A program made the translations under genes and the position numbers. This document shows positions 1 through 6,245 of a stretch of DNA of 8,104 nucleotides, piece after piece (positions within the stretch are counted from its first letter, which is position 1; each line of letters starts with the position of its first letter). The DNA is taken from NCBI GenBank assembly GCA_945871045.1, contig CAMBUC010000089.1, positions 1 to 8,104 on the forward strand. Reading direction: 5' to 3'. This stretch comes from an uncultured bacterium (GTDB lineage: Bacteria > Bacillota > Clostridia > Lachnospirales > Lachnospiraceae). The notes under the pieces were generated by a model. The model did not search any database, was not told where the DNA came from, and worked only from the letters and a program-made list of their open reading frames with translations.

Positions 1-51
1 CTCGTCGGGCTCATAACCCGAAGGTCATAGGTTCAAATCCTATTCCCGCAA
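1..51 (+). tRNA. Initiator tRNA-fMet (CAT), 3' part only
   Basis: The left edge of the window cuts this gene. Visible are the anticodon arm (stem TCGGG at 5-9 with CCCGA at 17-21, anticodon CAT at 12-14), the variable loop, the T arm (stem 27-31 with 39-43, loop TTCAAAT) and the 3' acceptor strand 44-50, with discriminator A51. The three consecutive G:C pairs next to the anticodon loop are the hallmark of bacterial initiator tRNA, and the segment from the anticodon stem through AAGGTC is almost identical to known tRNA-fMet genes. A72 at position 50 would fit the C1xA72 mismatch of initiators, but the 5' strand is outside the window. No CCA is encoded after A51. It is the second-to-last gene of a tRNA cluster ending at the terminator at 143-169. 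Confidence 0.95.
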
Positions 52-57
52 CTCAAT

Positions 58-130
58 GCCCAGTTAGCTCAGTTGGTAGAGCAAAGGACTGAAAATCCTT
101 GTGTCTTTGGTTCGATTCCGAAACTGGGCA
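58..130 (+). tRNA. tRNA-Phe (GAA)
   Basis: This is a complete 73-nt cloverleaf. The acceptor stem is GCCCAGT (58-64) with ACTGGGC (123-129) and discriminator A130. The D stem is GCTC (67-70) with GAGC (79-82). The anticodon stem is AAGGA (84-88) with TCCTT (96-100), and anticodon GAA is at 91-93. The T stem is TTTGG (106-110) with CCGAA (118-122), including one G-U pair, and the loop is TTCGATT. The CCA tail is not encoded, so it must be added by nucleotidyltransferase. It lies 6 nt after the initiator tRNA and 12 nt before a terminator, so it is the last gene of the tRNA transcription unit. Confidence 0.98.
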
Positions 131-142
131 TTTCTTATGGTT

Positions 143-169
143 AAAACAGCACTTGAAGTGCTGTTTTTT
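143..169 (+). terminator. Rho-independent terminator of the tRNA cluster
   Basis: A perfect 7-bp stem CAGCACT (147-153) / AGTGCTG (157-163) with loop TGA is extended by flanking A-T pairs and followed by six T residues (164-169). It ends the tRNA operon and isolates it from the protein-coding unit downstream. Confidence 0.93.
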
Positions 170-190
170 GTTGTATATGAAACTACGTCG

Positions 191-262
191 CCTATATGGC
201 AAGGAATATTGGTAGGATCTGCATAAGAATCAAATGTACCTATATAATTCAAGAATATTAGG
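191..262 (+). repeat. Imperfect direct repeat in the leader before nfeD
   Basis: Two related copies begin CCTATAT and continue through CAA(G)GAATATT(A)GG, at 191-212 and 239-262, with small gaps and 48 bp between their starts. They sit in the otherwise empty 131-361 region between the tRNA terminator and the nfeD promoter. No gene or RNA fold is evident around them. They could be a duplication remnant or paired protein-binding sites; the match is short and AT-rich, so chance is possible. Confidence 0.4.
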
Positions 263-276
263 AAATCAAGAAAATA

Positions 277-313
277 ATTGGTTAGAATGTGAAATTGCAA
301 ATTGGATTAGAAT
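277..313 (+). repeat. Direct repeat ATTGG(A)TTAGAAT overlapping the nfeD promoter
   Basis: ATTGGTTAGAAT occurs at 277-288 and ATTGGATTAGAAT at 301-313, so the starts are 24 bp apart. The first copy lies just upstream of the -35 hexamer (295-300) and the second fills most of the spacer between -35 and -10. This placement would suit a regulator-binding pair, but no known operator is recognised. Confidence 0.4.
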
Positions 314-323
314 CAGATATAAT
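295..323 (+). promoter_or_regulatory. Sigma-A-type promoter of the nfeD gene cluster
   Basis: The -35 hexamer TTGCAA (295-300) and the perfect -10 hexamer TATAAT (318-323) are separated by exactly 17 bp. Transcription would start near 330, giving a leader of about 30 nt before the nfeD ATG, which contains the near-perfect Shine-Dalgarno AAAGGAGG (346-353). It is the only strong promoter seen between 170 and 6700, so it probably serves several genes downstream. Confidence 0.85.
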
Positions 324-361
324 AAACTATATCTGTTGAAAGTGTAAAGGAGGCAGAAGGC

Positions 362-835
362 ATGAATATATTTATGGAATATGGGCCGGCCGCCATTTGG
401 ATGGCATTGGTCATTATTTTTTTAATTGTTGAATTAGTAACGGTAGGTTTGACAACGATCTGGCTGGCAGGAGGTGCGCTGGTTGCCTTTCTTCTGGCGG
501 CTGTGGGTGCAAATTTTTGGATTCAGTTGGCAGCGTTTTTTGTAGTGTCGTTTGTGTTGATCTATTTTACGCGTCCGATTGCTGTGAAGTATCTGAACCC
601 TCGCAGGACGCGTACAAACAGCGAAGAATTGATCGGAGAAGTGGTGAAAGTCATTGAGCGTATTGACAATCGTGCAGCGGAAGGAAGAGCGCTTGTAAAG
701 GGGCTCGAATGGAGTGCCCGTGCTGTTTCTGATGACATGATCATTGAAAAGGATACGCTGGTGAAGGTCGTAAGGATCGAAGGTGTGAAACTGATCGTGG
801 AACCGATAGAAGAAGGAACAAGACAAGGATCATAA
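362..835 (+). CDS. NfeD-like membrane protein (short form)
   Basis: The product is a 157-residue short-form NfeD family protein. Two or three hydrophobic segments cover roughly residues 9-30, 32-50 and 52-70. They are followed by a soluble C-terminal domain of about 75 residues (83-152) of the NfeD OB-fold type, recognisable from the TNSEELIGEVV stretch at 85-95, the EWSARA block at 116-121 and the closing VxxIEGVKLIVEP at 136-148. Short NfeD proteins are usually encoded beside SPFH/flotillin-type proteins and are thought to help organise membrane microdomains. Here the next gene is a phosphatase, so the usual partner is absent from this window. The start is fixed by AAAGGAGG (346-353), 8 nt upstream. 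It is the first gene after the promoter at 295-323. The family call is firm; the physiological role is inferred only from family knowledge. Confidence 0.9.
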   Translation: MNIFMEYGPAAIWMALVIIFLIVELVTVGLTTIWLAGGALVAFLLAAVGANFWIQLAAFFVVSFVLIYFTRPIAVKYLNPRRTRTNSEELIGEVVKVIERIDNRAAEGRALVKGLEWSARAVSDDMIIEKDTLVKVVRIEGVKLIVEPIEEGTRQGS

Positions 836-848
836 AACGGAAAAGAAT

Positions 849-1544
849 ATGAAAGAGATATATTTGATCCGTCACGGAAAAACAGCAGGTAACATGGAAA
901 AACGCTATGTCGGTAGCACAGATGAGCCCTTGTGTGAGGAGGGTGTTTGCGAGATCAAAGAGCGCAGAAACATACTTCTGCGCTCTTTTTTGCCGGAAAA
1001 TGAGAGAAGTGGCGAGTCGCAAATGGCGATGAGTGTATGTAACAGACAGCCAAAAAAGGTGTATGTAAGTCCCATGTTACGCTGCAGGCAGACCGCAGAA
1101 TTGTTATTTCCGAGTGTGGAGCAGCAGATCGTGGATGATCTTCGTGAGATGGATTTTGGGGAGTTTGAGTACAAAAATTATAAGGAACTGGCTAATGATG
1201 TGCGTTATCAGGCCTTTATTGACAGTGGCGGAAGCAGGGATTTTCCGGGAGCGGAAACGCAACAACAGTTTAAATATCGCATCAGGAGAGCACTTCAGCG
1301 GTGTATAAAAAATGAAGCAGATCCTATGAATCCATCAGAATTAGGAAAAATGGAAGGACCAATGGTTTTTGTGGTGCATGGGGGAGTGATCATGGCAATT
1401 ATGGAAGCCTGTGCAAAACCTCATAGGAATTATTTTGACTGGCAGGTGGGAACGGTGGAAGGATATCGCTGCAGGCTGGGATTTGAGGATGAGGAAATAT
1501 ATTTCAAACAGGTTGAAAGGATAGGAAGCAAAGCAGAAGGTTAG
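849..1544 (+). CDS. Histidine phosphatase superfamily protein (phosphoglycerate mutase-like)
   Basis: The 231-residue product has the complete branch-1 histidine phosphatase core: the RHG motif at 8-10 (H9 is the expected phospho-acceptor), a VYVSPMLRCRQTAE block at 71-84 with R78, the likely proton donor E100 in LREMDFG, and a VVHGG motif at 175-179 with H177. Such enzymes hydrolyse phosphate esters or move phosphate on small molecules; the substrate cannot be read from the sequence, and relatives include alpha-ribazole phosphatase and broad-specificity phosphatases. It is some 30 residues longer than the usual 190-205. Much of the excess lies between the RHG segment and the SPMLR block (about residues 37-66), where a perfect inverted repeat encodes residues 37-47. 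The start lies 13 nt after nfeD stops, with a weak GGAAAAG site (839-845), so translation may depend partly on coupling to nfeD. Confidence 0.92.
   Translation: MKEIYLIRHGKTAGNMEKRYVGSTDEPLCEEGVCEIKERRNILLRSFLPENERSGESQMAMSVCNRQPKKVYVSPMLRCRQTAELLFPSVEQQIVDDLREMDFGEFEYKNYKELANDVRYQAFIDSGGSRDFPGAETQQQFKYRIRRALQRCIKNEADPMNPSELGKMEGPMVFVVHGGVIMAIMEACAKPHRNYFDWQVGTVEGYRCRLGFEDEEIYFKQVERIGSKAEG
957..991 (+). terminator. Terminator-like perfect hairpin inside the phosphatase gene
   Basis: A 13-bp perfect stem, AAAGAGCGCAGAA (957-969) with TTCTGCGCTCTTT (976-988), closes a 6-nt loop (970-975) and runs into an unbroken six-T tract (986-991). By sequence it is at least as good as the real tRNA terminator at 143-169. 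It is entirely within the reading frame (codons 37-48), about 110 nt after the start codon. While ribosomes translate, it should be masked; if translation fails or lags it could stop transcription and silence the downstream genes. Whether it actually terminates is not known. Confidence 0.55.
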
Positions 1545-1575
1545 ATTTCTGGAAGGATGGAGAGAACAAGGTAAT

Positions 1576-2547
1576 ATGTTATTAGATGGAAAAAACGGTG
1601 AAAAGTTATTATGTGAAGAATTGGAAGATGGAGCGCTTCGCCTGTGCCGCGTTTTTGGAACTGTAGATACTCTGGAGATACCGGATCAGGTGGATGGAAA
1701 GACAATTCGTATCATTGGGACTTATTGTTTTGCAGAAAAAGGAAGGCTGACACCTTCTCTTTTAGCAGAGATAGAAGCAGTAGGGCTCGGAGATGGAACA
1801 ACTGCAACGAATGGGATACTTCGTCCCTTAAATGGAAATTATTTAAAAGAAATCTCATTGCCGGATACAGTGATTTGCTTAGAAACCTATGCTTTTTATA
1901 ATTGCAGAAGGCTGGAAAGACTGACAGTAGGAGCATTGCTTACACAGGTAAACAGTGATGCCTTTATGAATTGCCGCGCATTGCATACACTTGTGATCCG
2001 TGCATCAGCAGGTGATGTGACAGGTTTACAATTTTTGCTCAATCAATTAACGGCAGAACTCTGTGTGGAATTTCAAACAGAAGGAGAAGATAAGGTACGA
2101 TTGCTTTATCCGGAATACTCGGAAAGATATGAGGAAATCGGACCGGCACACATTTTTAGCCTTCATGTGGAAGGCGAAGGATATCGTGCCAGAAAACAAT
2201 TTGTGAATGGCCGCATAGATGTCTCCGGCTATGATACCGTGTTTGAGAAAGCATCCAACGAGGAGCAATTTTTAACACTGATGAAGATGGCTTTGTACCG
2301 ATTGACGTATCCTTATGGACTTTCCGATGAAGCAAAAAAGCAATATGAGAACTATATTCGGATCCATGAAGTAGCAGTTATGGAGCGTCTGGTGCAATTA
2401 CAGGATGAGGATACGTTAAAGACGCTCTGTGGACAGTCTTTGATCTCTGATGAGGCGGTACAGGCGGCTGTGATCAAAGCAGTTTCTGAAGGCTGGACGC
2501 GTGGTGTTGCAGGCATCATTCGTTGGAGGAATGAACATGCATGTTGA
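1576..2547 (+). CDS. Leucine-rich-repeat (BspA/LRR_5-type) protein with helical C-terminus
   Basis: The 323-residue product has no signal peptide or membrane segment, so it is probably cytoplasmic. After an N-terminal strand-rich part with an EIPDQVDGKTIRIIGTYCFAE unit (34-54), LRR_5-type repeats follow at about 90-143: LKEISLPDTV...LETYAFYNCRRLERLTV and a second unit ending in SDAFMNCRALHTLVI. The alternation of I-LP, AF-NC and L--L-V is typical of BspA-like repeats, which usually bind proteins. Residues 225-322 look alpha-helical and end in an ankyrin-like pattern (SDEAVQAAVIKAVSEGW, then GVAGIIRWRNEH). The ATG is preceded only by weak sites (GGAG at 1559-1562, AAGG at 1568-1571), but no better in-frame start exists. 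The gene overlaps the following VWA gene by 11 bp, which argues for coupled translation and joint function. A role as target-recognition or adaptor subunit of the VWA/AAA+ pair is inference. Confidence 0.85.
   Translation: MLLDGKNGEKLLCEELEDGALRLCRVFGTVDTLEIPDQVDGKTIRIIGTYCFAEKGRLTPSLLAEIEAVGLGDGTTATNGILRPLNGNYLKEISLPDTVICLETYAFYNCRRLERLTVGALLTQVNSDAFMNCRALHTLVIRASAGDVTGLQFLLNQLTAELCVEFQTEGEDKVRLLYPEYSERYEEIGPAHIFSLHVEGEGYRARKQFVNGRIDVSGYDTVFEKASNEEQFLTLMKMALYRLTYPYGLSDEAKKQYENYIRIHEVAVMERLVQLQDEDTLKTLCGQSLISDEAVQAAVIKAVSEGWTRGVAGIIRWRNEHAC
2525..2529 (+). promoter_or_regulatory. Ribosome binding site setting the start of the VWA gene
   Basis: GGAGG lies inside the end of the LRR gene. An ATG at 2531 is only one base away, too close for normal initiation, while the ATG at 2537 has a 7-nt spacer. 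The latter is therefore chosen; an upstream in-frame ATG at 2501 has no comparable site. Confidence 0.75.
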
Positions 2548-3838
2548 GACACAGATAGAATGGGAAAGTCGGATGTTCGATAAGGTAATCGCCTATTTGA
2601 GAGATGAACTCTGTATCGATCTGCCTTATATGGAACGTGCGTTGTCAGTTCTGATACCGCAAGGCAAAGAGAATGTGAATGCATTTGCTACTGAGGGTGT
2701 GTATTTATATTATCCACCAGCGCATTATTTACAATTATTTGAGAAAAATGAATTATTTTTGCGCAGAGCGTATCTCCATACCGTACTTCATTGCCTATAT
2801 GCGCATTTATGGCAAAGAGGAAAACGAGAAGAATTTCGCTGGAATCTGGCCTGTGACATTGCGGTGGAATATGTGATTGATGGATTAAATAAGCCTTCTA
2901 CACGCCGTTTATTAAGTTGGCAACGGCAAAGTTATTATGATCTGATGCACAAAAGGAAGATCCTTTCGGCAGCAGGAATTTATGAATTGCTGTCAGAAGA
3001 AACACCGGAGCGCCTGCGTGCGCTGGCACAGGAATTTTATACAGATGATCATGCTTTGTGGGAGATGAAGGATAGCAAGCGGCCAATACCCAATCAACCA
3101 CAGCAAAGCGAAGAGGCACAGAAAAAATGGCAAAAGATCGCGCGCCAGACACAGTTTCAAAAAGAAAAAAGTGACCGGACGGAGGACGCCATTGCTGCAG
3201 CGATGCAGGCAGAAATTACTGCCAAAAGAAAACGGCGTAATTATAAAGAATTTCTGATGAAATTTGCCGCTTTTAAAGAAAATATGCGGTGTGATATGGA
3301 CTCTTTTGATCTGAATTATTATACGTTTGGACTGCGTAATTACGGGAATCTTCCGCTGATCGAACCCTTAGAAACACGAGAAGAGCGAAGAATTTCCGAA
3401 TTTGTGATCGTAGTAGACACCAGTTATTCGACAAGCGGGGAACTGGTTCGATCCTTTTTACAAGAGACCCTGCATATTTTGTTGGAAAAAAACGTATTTT
3501 TTTCTACAGCAAAGATTCATTTGATCCAATGCGATGATACGGTTCAGGAAGAATTGATCATACAAAGCGAGGAGCAGGCGAAAGCGCTTTTGTCGCATTT
3601 TGAGATCAAAGGAGGCGGAAATACAGATTTTCGCCCGGCCTTTACTTATGTAGAGACACTTCGGAAGAAAGGCGAACTGCGAAATCTGGGAGGGGTGCTA
3701 TATTTTACCGATGGAAATGGCACGTATCCGGCAAAAAAACCGGATTATCCGTGTGCGTTTTTATATCTTGATGATTACAACGAAGAAGAAGTGCCTCCGT
3801 GGGCAATTAAATGTAGATTAGATAAAGAGAACTGTTAA
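2537..3838 (+). CDS. DUF2201-type protein: degenerate metallopeptidase-like domain plus VWA-like domain
   Basis: The 433-residue cytoplasmic protein has two domains. The N-terminal part (about 10-170) matches the putative metallopeptidase layout of the DUF2201 family: LHTVLHCLYAHLW at 80-92, then WNLACDIAVEYVI at 102-114. H81, H85 and D107 stand where metal ligands are expected, but the HExxH glutamate is threonine (HTVLH), so proteolysis is doubtful. A charged, probably helical linker (185-255) leads to a VWA-like domain (about 285-430) with an intact MIDAS: D294, S296 and S298 in VDTSYST, T363/D364 in GGGNTDF, and D392 in YFTDGNG. VWA proteins of this kind act as partners of MoxR-type AAA+ ATPases. 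The gene overlaps the LRR gene by 11 bp and precedes the AAA+ gene by 87 bp. The exact biological role is unknown. Confidence 0.88.
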   Translation: MHVETQIEWESRMFDKVIAYLRDELCIDLPYMERALSVLIPQGKENVNAFATEGVYLYYPPAHYLQLFEKNELFLRRAYLHTVLHCLYAHLWQRGKREEFRWNLACDIAVEYVIDGLNKPSTRRLLSWQRQSYYDLMHKRKILSAAGIYELLSEETPERLRALAQEFYTDDHALWEMKDSKRPIPNQPQQSEEAQKKWQKIARQTQFQKEKSDRTEDAIAAAMQAEITAKRKRRNYKEFLMKFAAFKENMRCDMDSFDLNYYTFGLRNYGNLPLIEPLETREERRISEFVIVVDTSYSTSGELVRSFLQETLHILLEKNVFFSTAKIHLIQCDDTVQEELIIQSEEQAKALLSHFEIKGGGNTDFRPAFTYVETLRKKGELRNLGGVLYFTDGNGTYPAKKPDYPCAFLYLDDYNEEEVPPWAIKCRLDKENC

Positions 3839-3912
3839 AACAGAGAGGTATTTGTTTAGAGTATAGGCGTAAAGAGTAAGGACAAATGTCTGTTTGATGC
3901 CATAGGGATGAT

Positions 3913-3918
3913 AGGAGG
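3913..3918 (+). promoter_or_regulatory. Ribosome binding site setting the start of the AAA+ gene
   Basis: AGGAGG sits 7 nt before the ATG at 3926. An in-frame ATG at 3908 lies upstream of this site and would add only six residues, so 3926 is the better start. Confidence 0.85.
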
Positions 3919-3925
3919 AAAGAAG

Positions 3926-5161
3926 ATGAACATTGCGCAGGCAAAGGAAGAGATCAAGCATACAGTGCAAGCGTATTTAAAAAAAGATAACGAAGGAAAA
4001 TATAGAATACCGGCGATCAGGCAGCGCCCGATCCTTTTGATCGGACCTCCGGGAATCGGAAAAACGCAGATTATGGAGCAGATCGCAGAAGAATGCAAGG
4101 TAGGTTTAGTGGCATATACGATCACACATCACACGAGGCAGAGTGCGGTGGGACTTCCGATGATCACACAGGAAACATACGAGGGAGAAACCTATTCGGT
4201 GACAGAGTACACCATGAGTGAGATCATAGCAAGTGTTTATCGCAGCATACGGGATGAAGGAAAAAAAGAGGGAATTCTTTTTATTGATGAGATCAACTGT
4301 GTATCGGAGACATTGACGCCGGCAATGTTACAGTTTTTGCAGTGCAAGACTTTTGGAAACCGGGCAGTCCCCCAGGGCTGGATCATTGTGGCGGCAGGAA
4401 ATCCACCGGAGTACAACAAATCGGTGCGGGATTTTGATATGGTGACCTTAGACCGTGTCCGCTCCATTGATGTAGAAGCAGACTTGAATATATGGATGAA
4501 TTATGCCGCTGAAAGACATATACACGGGGTGATTTTAAGTTATTTGCAATTGCGGAAAAAGAACTTTTATCGCATTGAAACAGATGTGGATGGACTTCGT
4601 TTTGTGACAGCCAGAGGTTGGGAAGATCTGAGCGCGCTTATGCAGATCTATGAAGAGTTAGATATTCCCGTGACGGAGGATGTGGTTCGCGAGTACCTTC
4701 GGCTGCCGGAGGTGGCAGAAGATTTTTTTGCTTATTATGAATTGTATAGAAAATATAGAGATGACTATGGTATCCATGAGATCTTGCGGGGACAGGCACA
4801 GCCGGTGGTATTTGAACGTTTGATGAAAGCAGGCTTTGATGAGCGTATTTCTGTCGTGAATCTGTTACTGGATGCGCTAAAGGAACCTTTGAAGGAGTTA
4901 TTTGAGGCAAAATGCTTTACAGACACGCCACAGAGCGAGGCGCTTGCAACGGCAATGACGCATGCATTTGATTTTCTCGAGGATGCATTTGGCACTGAAG
5001 GGACGCAGGAAATGTTATTATTCGTGACCGGACTTACGATGTGTAAAGAGGCAGCAGTTTTTCTCACAATGAATCCTCAGCCGAAATACATGAAATACAA
5101 TGAATTGCTGCTGGGAGGCGGGCGCAGGCAGCAGTTATTGCAGGAGATCAAAACATCGTAG
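3926..5161 (+). CDS. MoxR-type AAA+ ATPase
   Basis: The 411-residue soluble ATPase carries Walker A GPPGIGKT (40-47), Walker B ILFIDE (117-122), a sensor-1 asparagine in IIVAAGNPPEYN (N159), arginines in TLDRVRS (174-180) that could serve as arginine finger, and a sensor-2-like R230 in TARGWEDLS. The residues between Walker A and B, including AVGLP (74-78) and the FLQCKTFG stretch after Walker B, fit the MoxR/RavA group, which remodels protein complexes by ATP hydrolysis, usually with a VWA-domain partner. The C-terminal part (about 245-411) is helical and has no recognised domain. Its partner is very likely the VWA protein just upstream. The order here is VWA then AAA+, whereas many MoxR pairs have the ATPase first. 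Nothing in the sequence suggests inactivation. Confidence 0.93.
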   Translation: MNIAQAKEEIKHTVQAYLKKDNEGKYRIPAIRQRPILLIGPPGIGKTQIMEQIAEECKVGLVAYTITHHTRQSAVGLPMITQETYEGETYSVTEYTMSEIIASVYRSIRDEGKKEGILFIDEINCVSETLTPAMLQFLQCKTFGNRAVPQGWIIVAAGNPPEYNKSVRDFDMVTLDRVRSIDVEADLNIWMNYAAERHIHGVILSYLQLRKKNFYRIETDVDGLRFVTARGWEDLSALMQIYEELDIPVTEDVVREYLRLPEVAEDFFAYYELYRKYRDDYGIHEILRGQAQPVVFERLMKAGFDERISVVNLLLDALKEPLKELFEAKCFTDTPQSEALATAMTHAFDFLEDAFGTEGTQEMLLFVTGLTMCKEAAVFLTMNPQPKYMKYNELLLGGGRRQQLLQEIKTS

Positions 5162-5228
5162 AATGAAATGCAAACAGACATCAGGAATAGGATAAAAATT
5201 ATATCAGGAATAAATAAAGGAGAACCAT

Positions 5229-6179
5229 ATGGATATCGGGATCATATTTGGACAAATGCTGGTCTTGCTGGCAATGATGCTGATCGGAGTATTTGTTTAT
5301 AAAAAGAAATGGATCGGAGAGGAGGGTTCGGCCAACATTTCCAAACTGGTGGTGAATGTGTTTAACCCGCTTCTGGTGATCGGAGGCGTGCTTGGAGATA
5401 CAGAGGCTATCAGCAGGGAAAAGATCATAGGAAATGTGCAGTTAGTGATCTTATATTATGTGATCGCCATTGTATTTGGCATTTTGCTGGCCTGGGTGCT
5501 TCATCCGCCAAAGAACTTGAAAAGTATCTATATTTTGATGGCAACATTTTCAAATCTGGGTTTCATGGGGATTCCGGTGGCAAGAAGCCTTTATGGGAGT
5601 GAAGGCGTGGTGTATGTTTCATTTTATATTCTTTTGTATAATGTGATCGTATATACATACGGCATGGCGTTGGCCAGACGTGCGGCAAGAGAAAAGAACG
5701 GTATGACTCGTGAAGAAAAGTCAAGTCTCGCAGTATCTTTAAAGAGGATCATCAATCCGGGAGTTGTAGCAGCGCTGTTAGCGTTGGTTATCTTTGCAAC
5801 GGGTATTCAGGTCCCGGCTCCGGCAGTTTCTTTGTGTGGGTATATGGGTGATACCACGATCCCGTTATCCATGATGATGATCGGTATTTCAATTGCAAAG
5901 GCAGATCTTAAGAGTTATCTAAAAGATATGCGTATGTATGCATTTATCCTGCTTCGCATGGTGGCGATCCCCATCACCATCGCACTTCTTATGCGGGATA
6001 TGGGCTTTGATCAGGTAGTTTTTGGGGTGTTTATCATCGAACTTGCAATGCCCATCGGAAGCGTGATCGGGTTGTTTGCAAAGGAGTGCGGCGCAGATGA
6101 CGCATACTGTATGAAGGGGACGGTGCTCAGTACATTGGCGTCTATCATAACGATACCGATCGTAGGATCGTTCTTATAG
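5229..6179 (+). CDS. AEC family transporter (auxin efflux carrier-like permease)
   Basis: The 316-residue integral membrane protein has about ten hydrophobic segments arranged as two halves of five, separated by a charged loop near 150-172 (ARRAAREKNG...REEKSS). Family signatures are NPLLVIGGVL (46-55), SNLGFMGIPVARSLYG (108-123) in the first half, and INPGVVAALLA (175-185), TTIPLSMMMIGISIA (209-223) and AMPIGSVIGLFAKECGAD (273-290) in the second. AEC members in bacteria export or import small organic anions such as malate or malonate; the substrate here is not predictable. AAAGGAG (5216-5222) gives a 6-nt spacer to the ATG. The gap to the AAA+ gene is 67 bp, so it could belong to the same transcript, but nothing ties its function to the AAA+/VWA genes. 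Length is normal for the family and the ORF is intact. Confidence 0.92.
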   Translation: MDIGIIFGQMLVLLAMMLIGVFVYKKKWIGEEGSANISKLVVNVFNPLLVIGGVLGDTEAISREKIIGNVQLVILYYVIAIVFGILLAWVLHPPKNLKSIYILMATFSNLGFMGIPVARSLYGSEGVVYVSFYILLYNVIVYTYGMALARRAAREKNGMTREEKSSLAVSLKRIINPGVVAALLALVIFATGIQVPAPAVSLCGYMGDTTIPLSMMMIGISIAKADLKSYLKDMRMYAFILLRMVAIPITIALLMRDMGFDQVVFGVFIIELAMPIGSVIGLFAKECGADDAYCMKGTVLSTLASIITIPIVGSFL

Positions 6180-6245
6180 TGATCCGTCCATGGATTCCGA
6201 AAAATGAGATAACGGCTTTTTACAAATGATGATCAGGAGGTAAAG

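Noticed and set aside
64..300. A 78-codon reverse-strand frame covering the tRNA-Phe gene and leader
   Set aside because: It overlaps a certain tRNA and its terminator on the opposite strand, has no plausible ribosome site and its protein has no recognisable pattern.
434..826. A 130-codon reverse-strand frame opposite nfeD
   Set aside because: It lies fully opposite a well-supported NfeD gene and the cysteine/arginine/histidine-rich translation looks like an antisense shadow.
3832..3843. Palindrome CTGTT-AACAG at the stop of the VWA gene as terminator
   Set aside because: The stem is only 5 bp with a 2-nt loop and no T-tract follows, so it is not a credible terminator.
5168..5212. Possible promoter (ATGCAA, 17 bp, GATAAA) and the direct repeat ATCAGGAATA (5180-5189, 5203-5212) before the transporter gene
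   Set aside because: The hexamers match consensus poorly (three and four of six) and the 10-bp repeat is short in AT-rich DNA; neither is strong enough to annotate.
6180..6245. Short inverted repeats (ATCC...GGAT, CCG...CGG with CTTTTT) after the transporter gene as terminator
   Set aside because: The stems are 3-4 bp and do not lead directly into the T-run, so no stable hairpin is supported.
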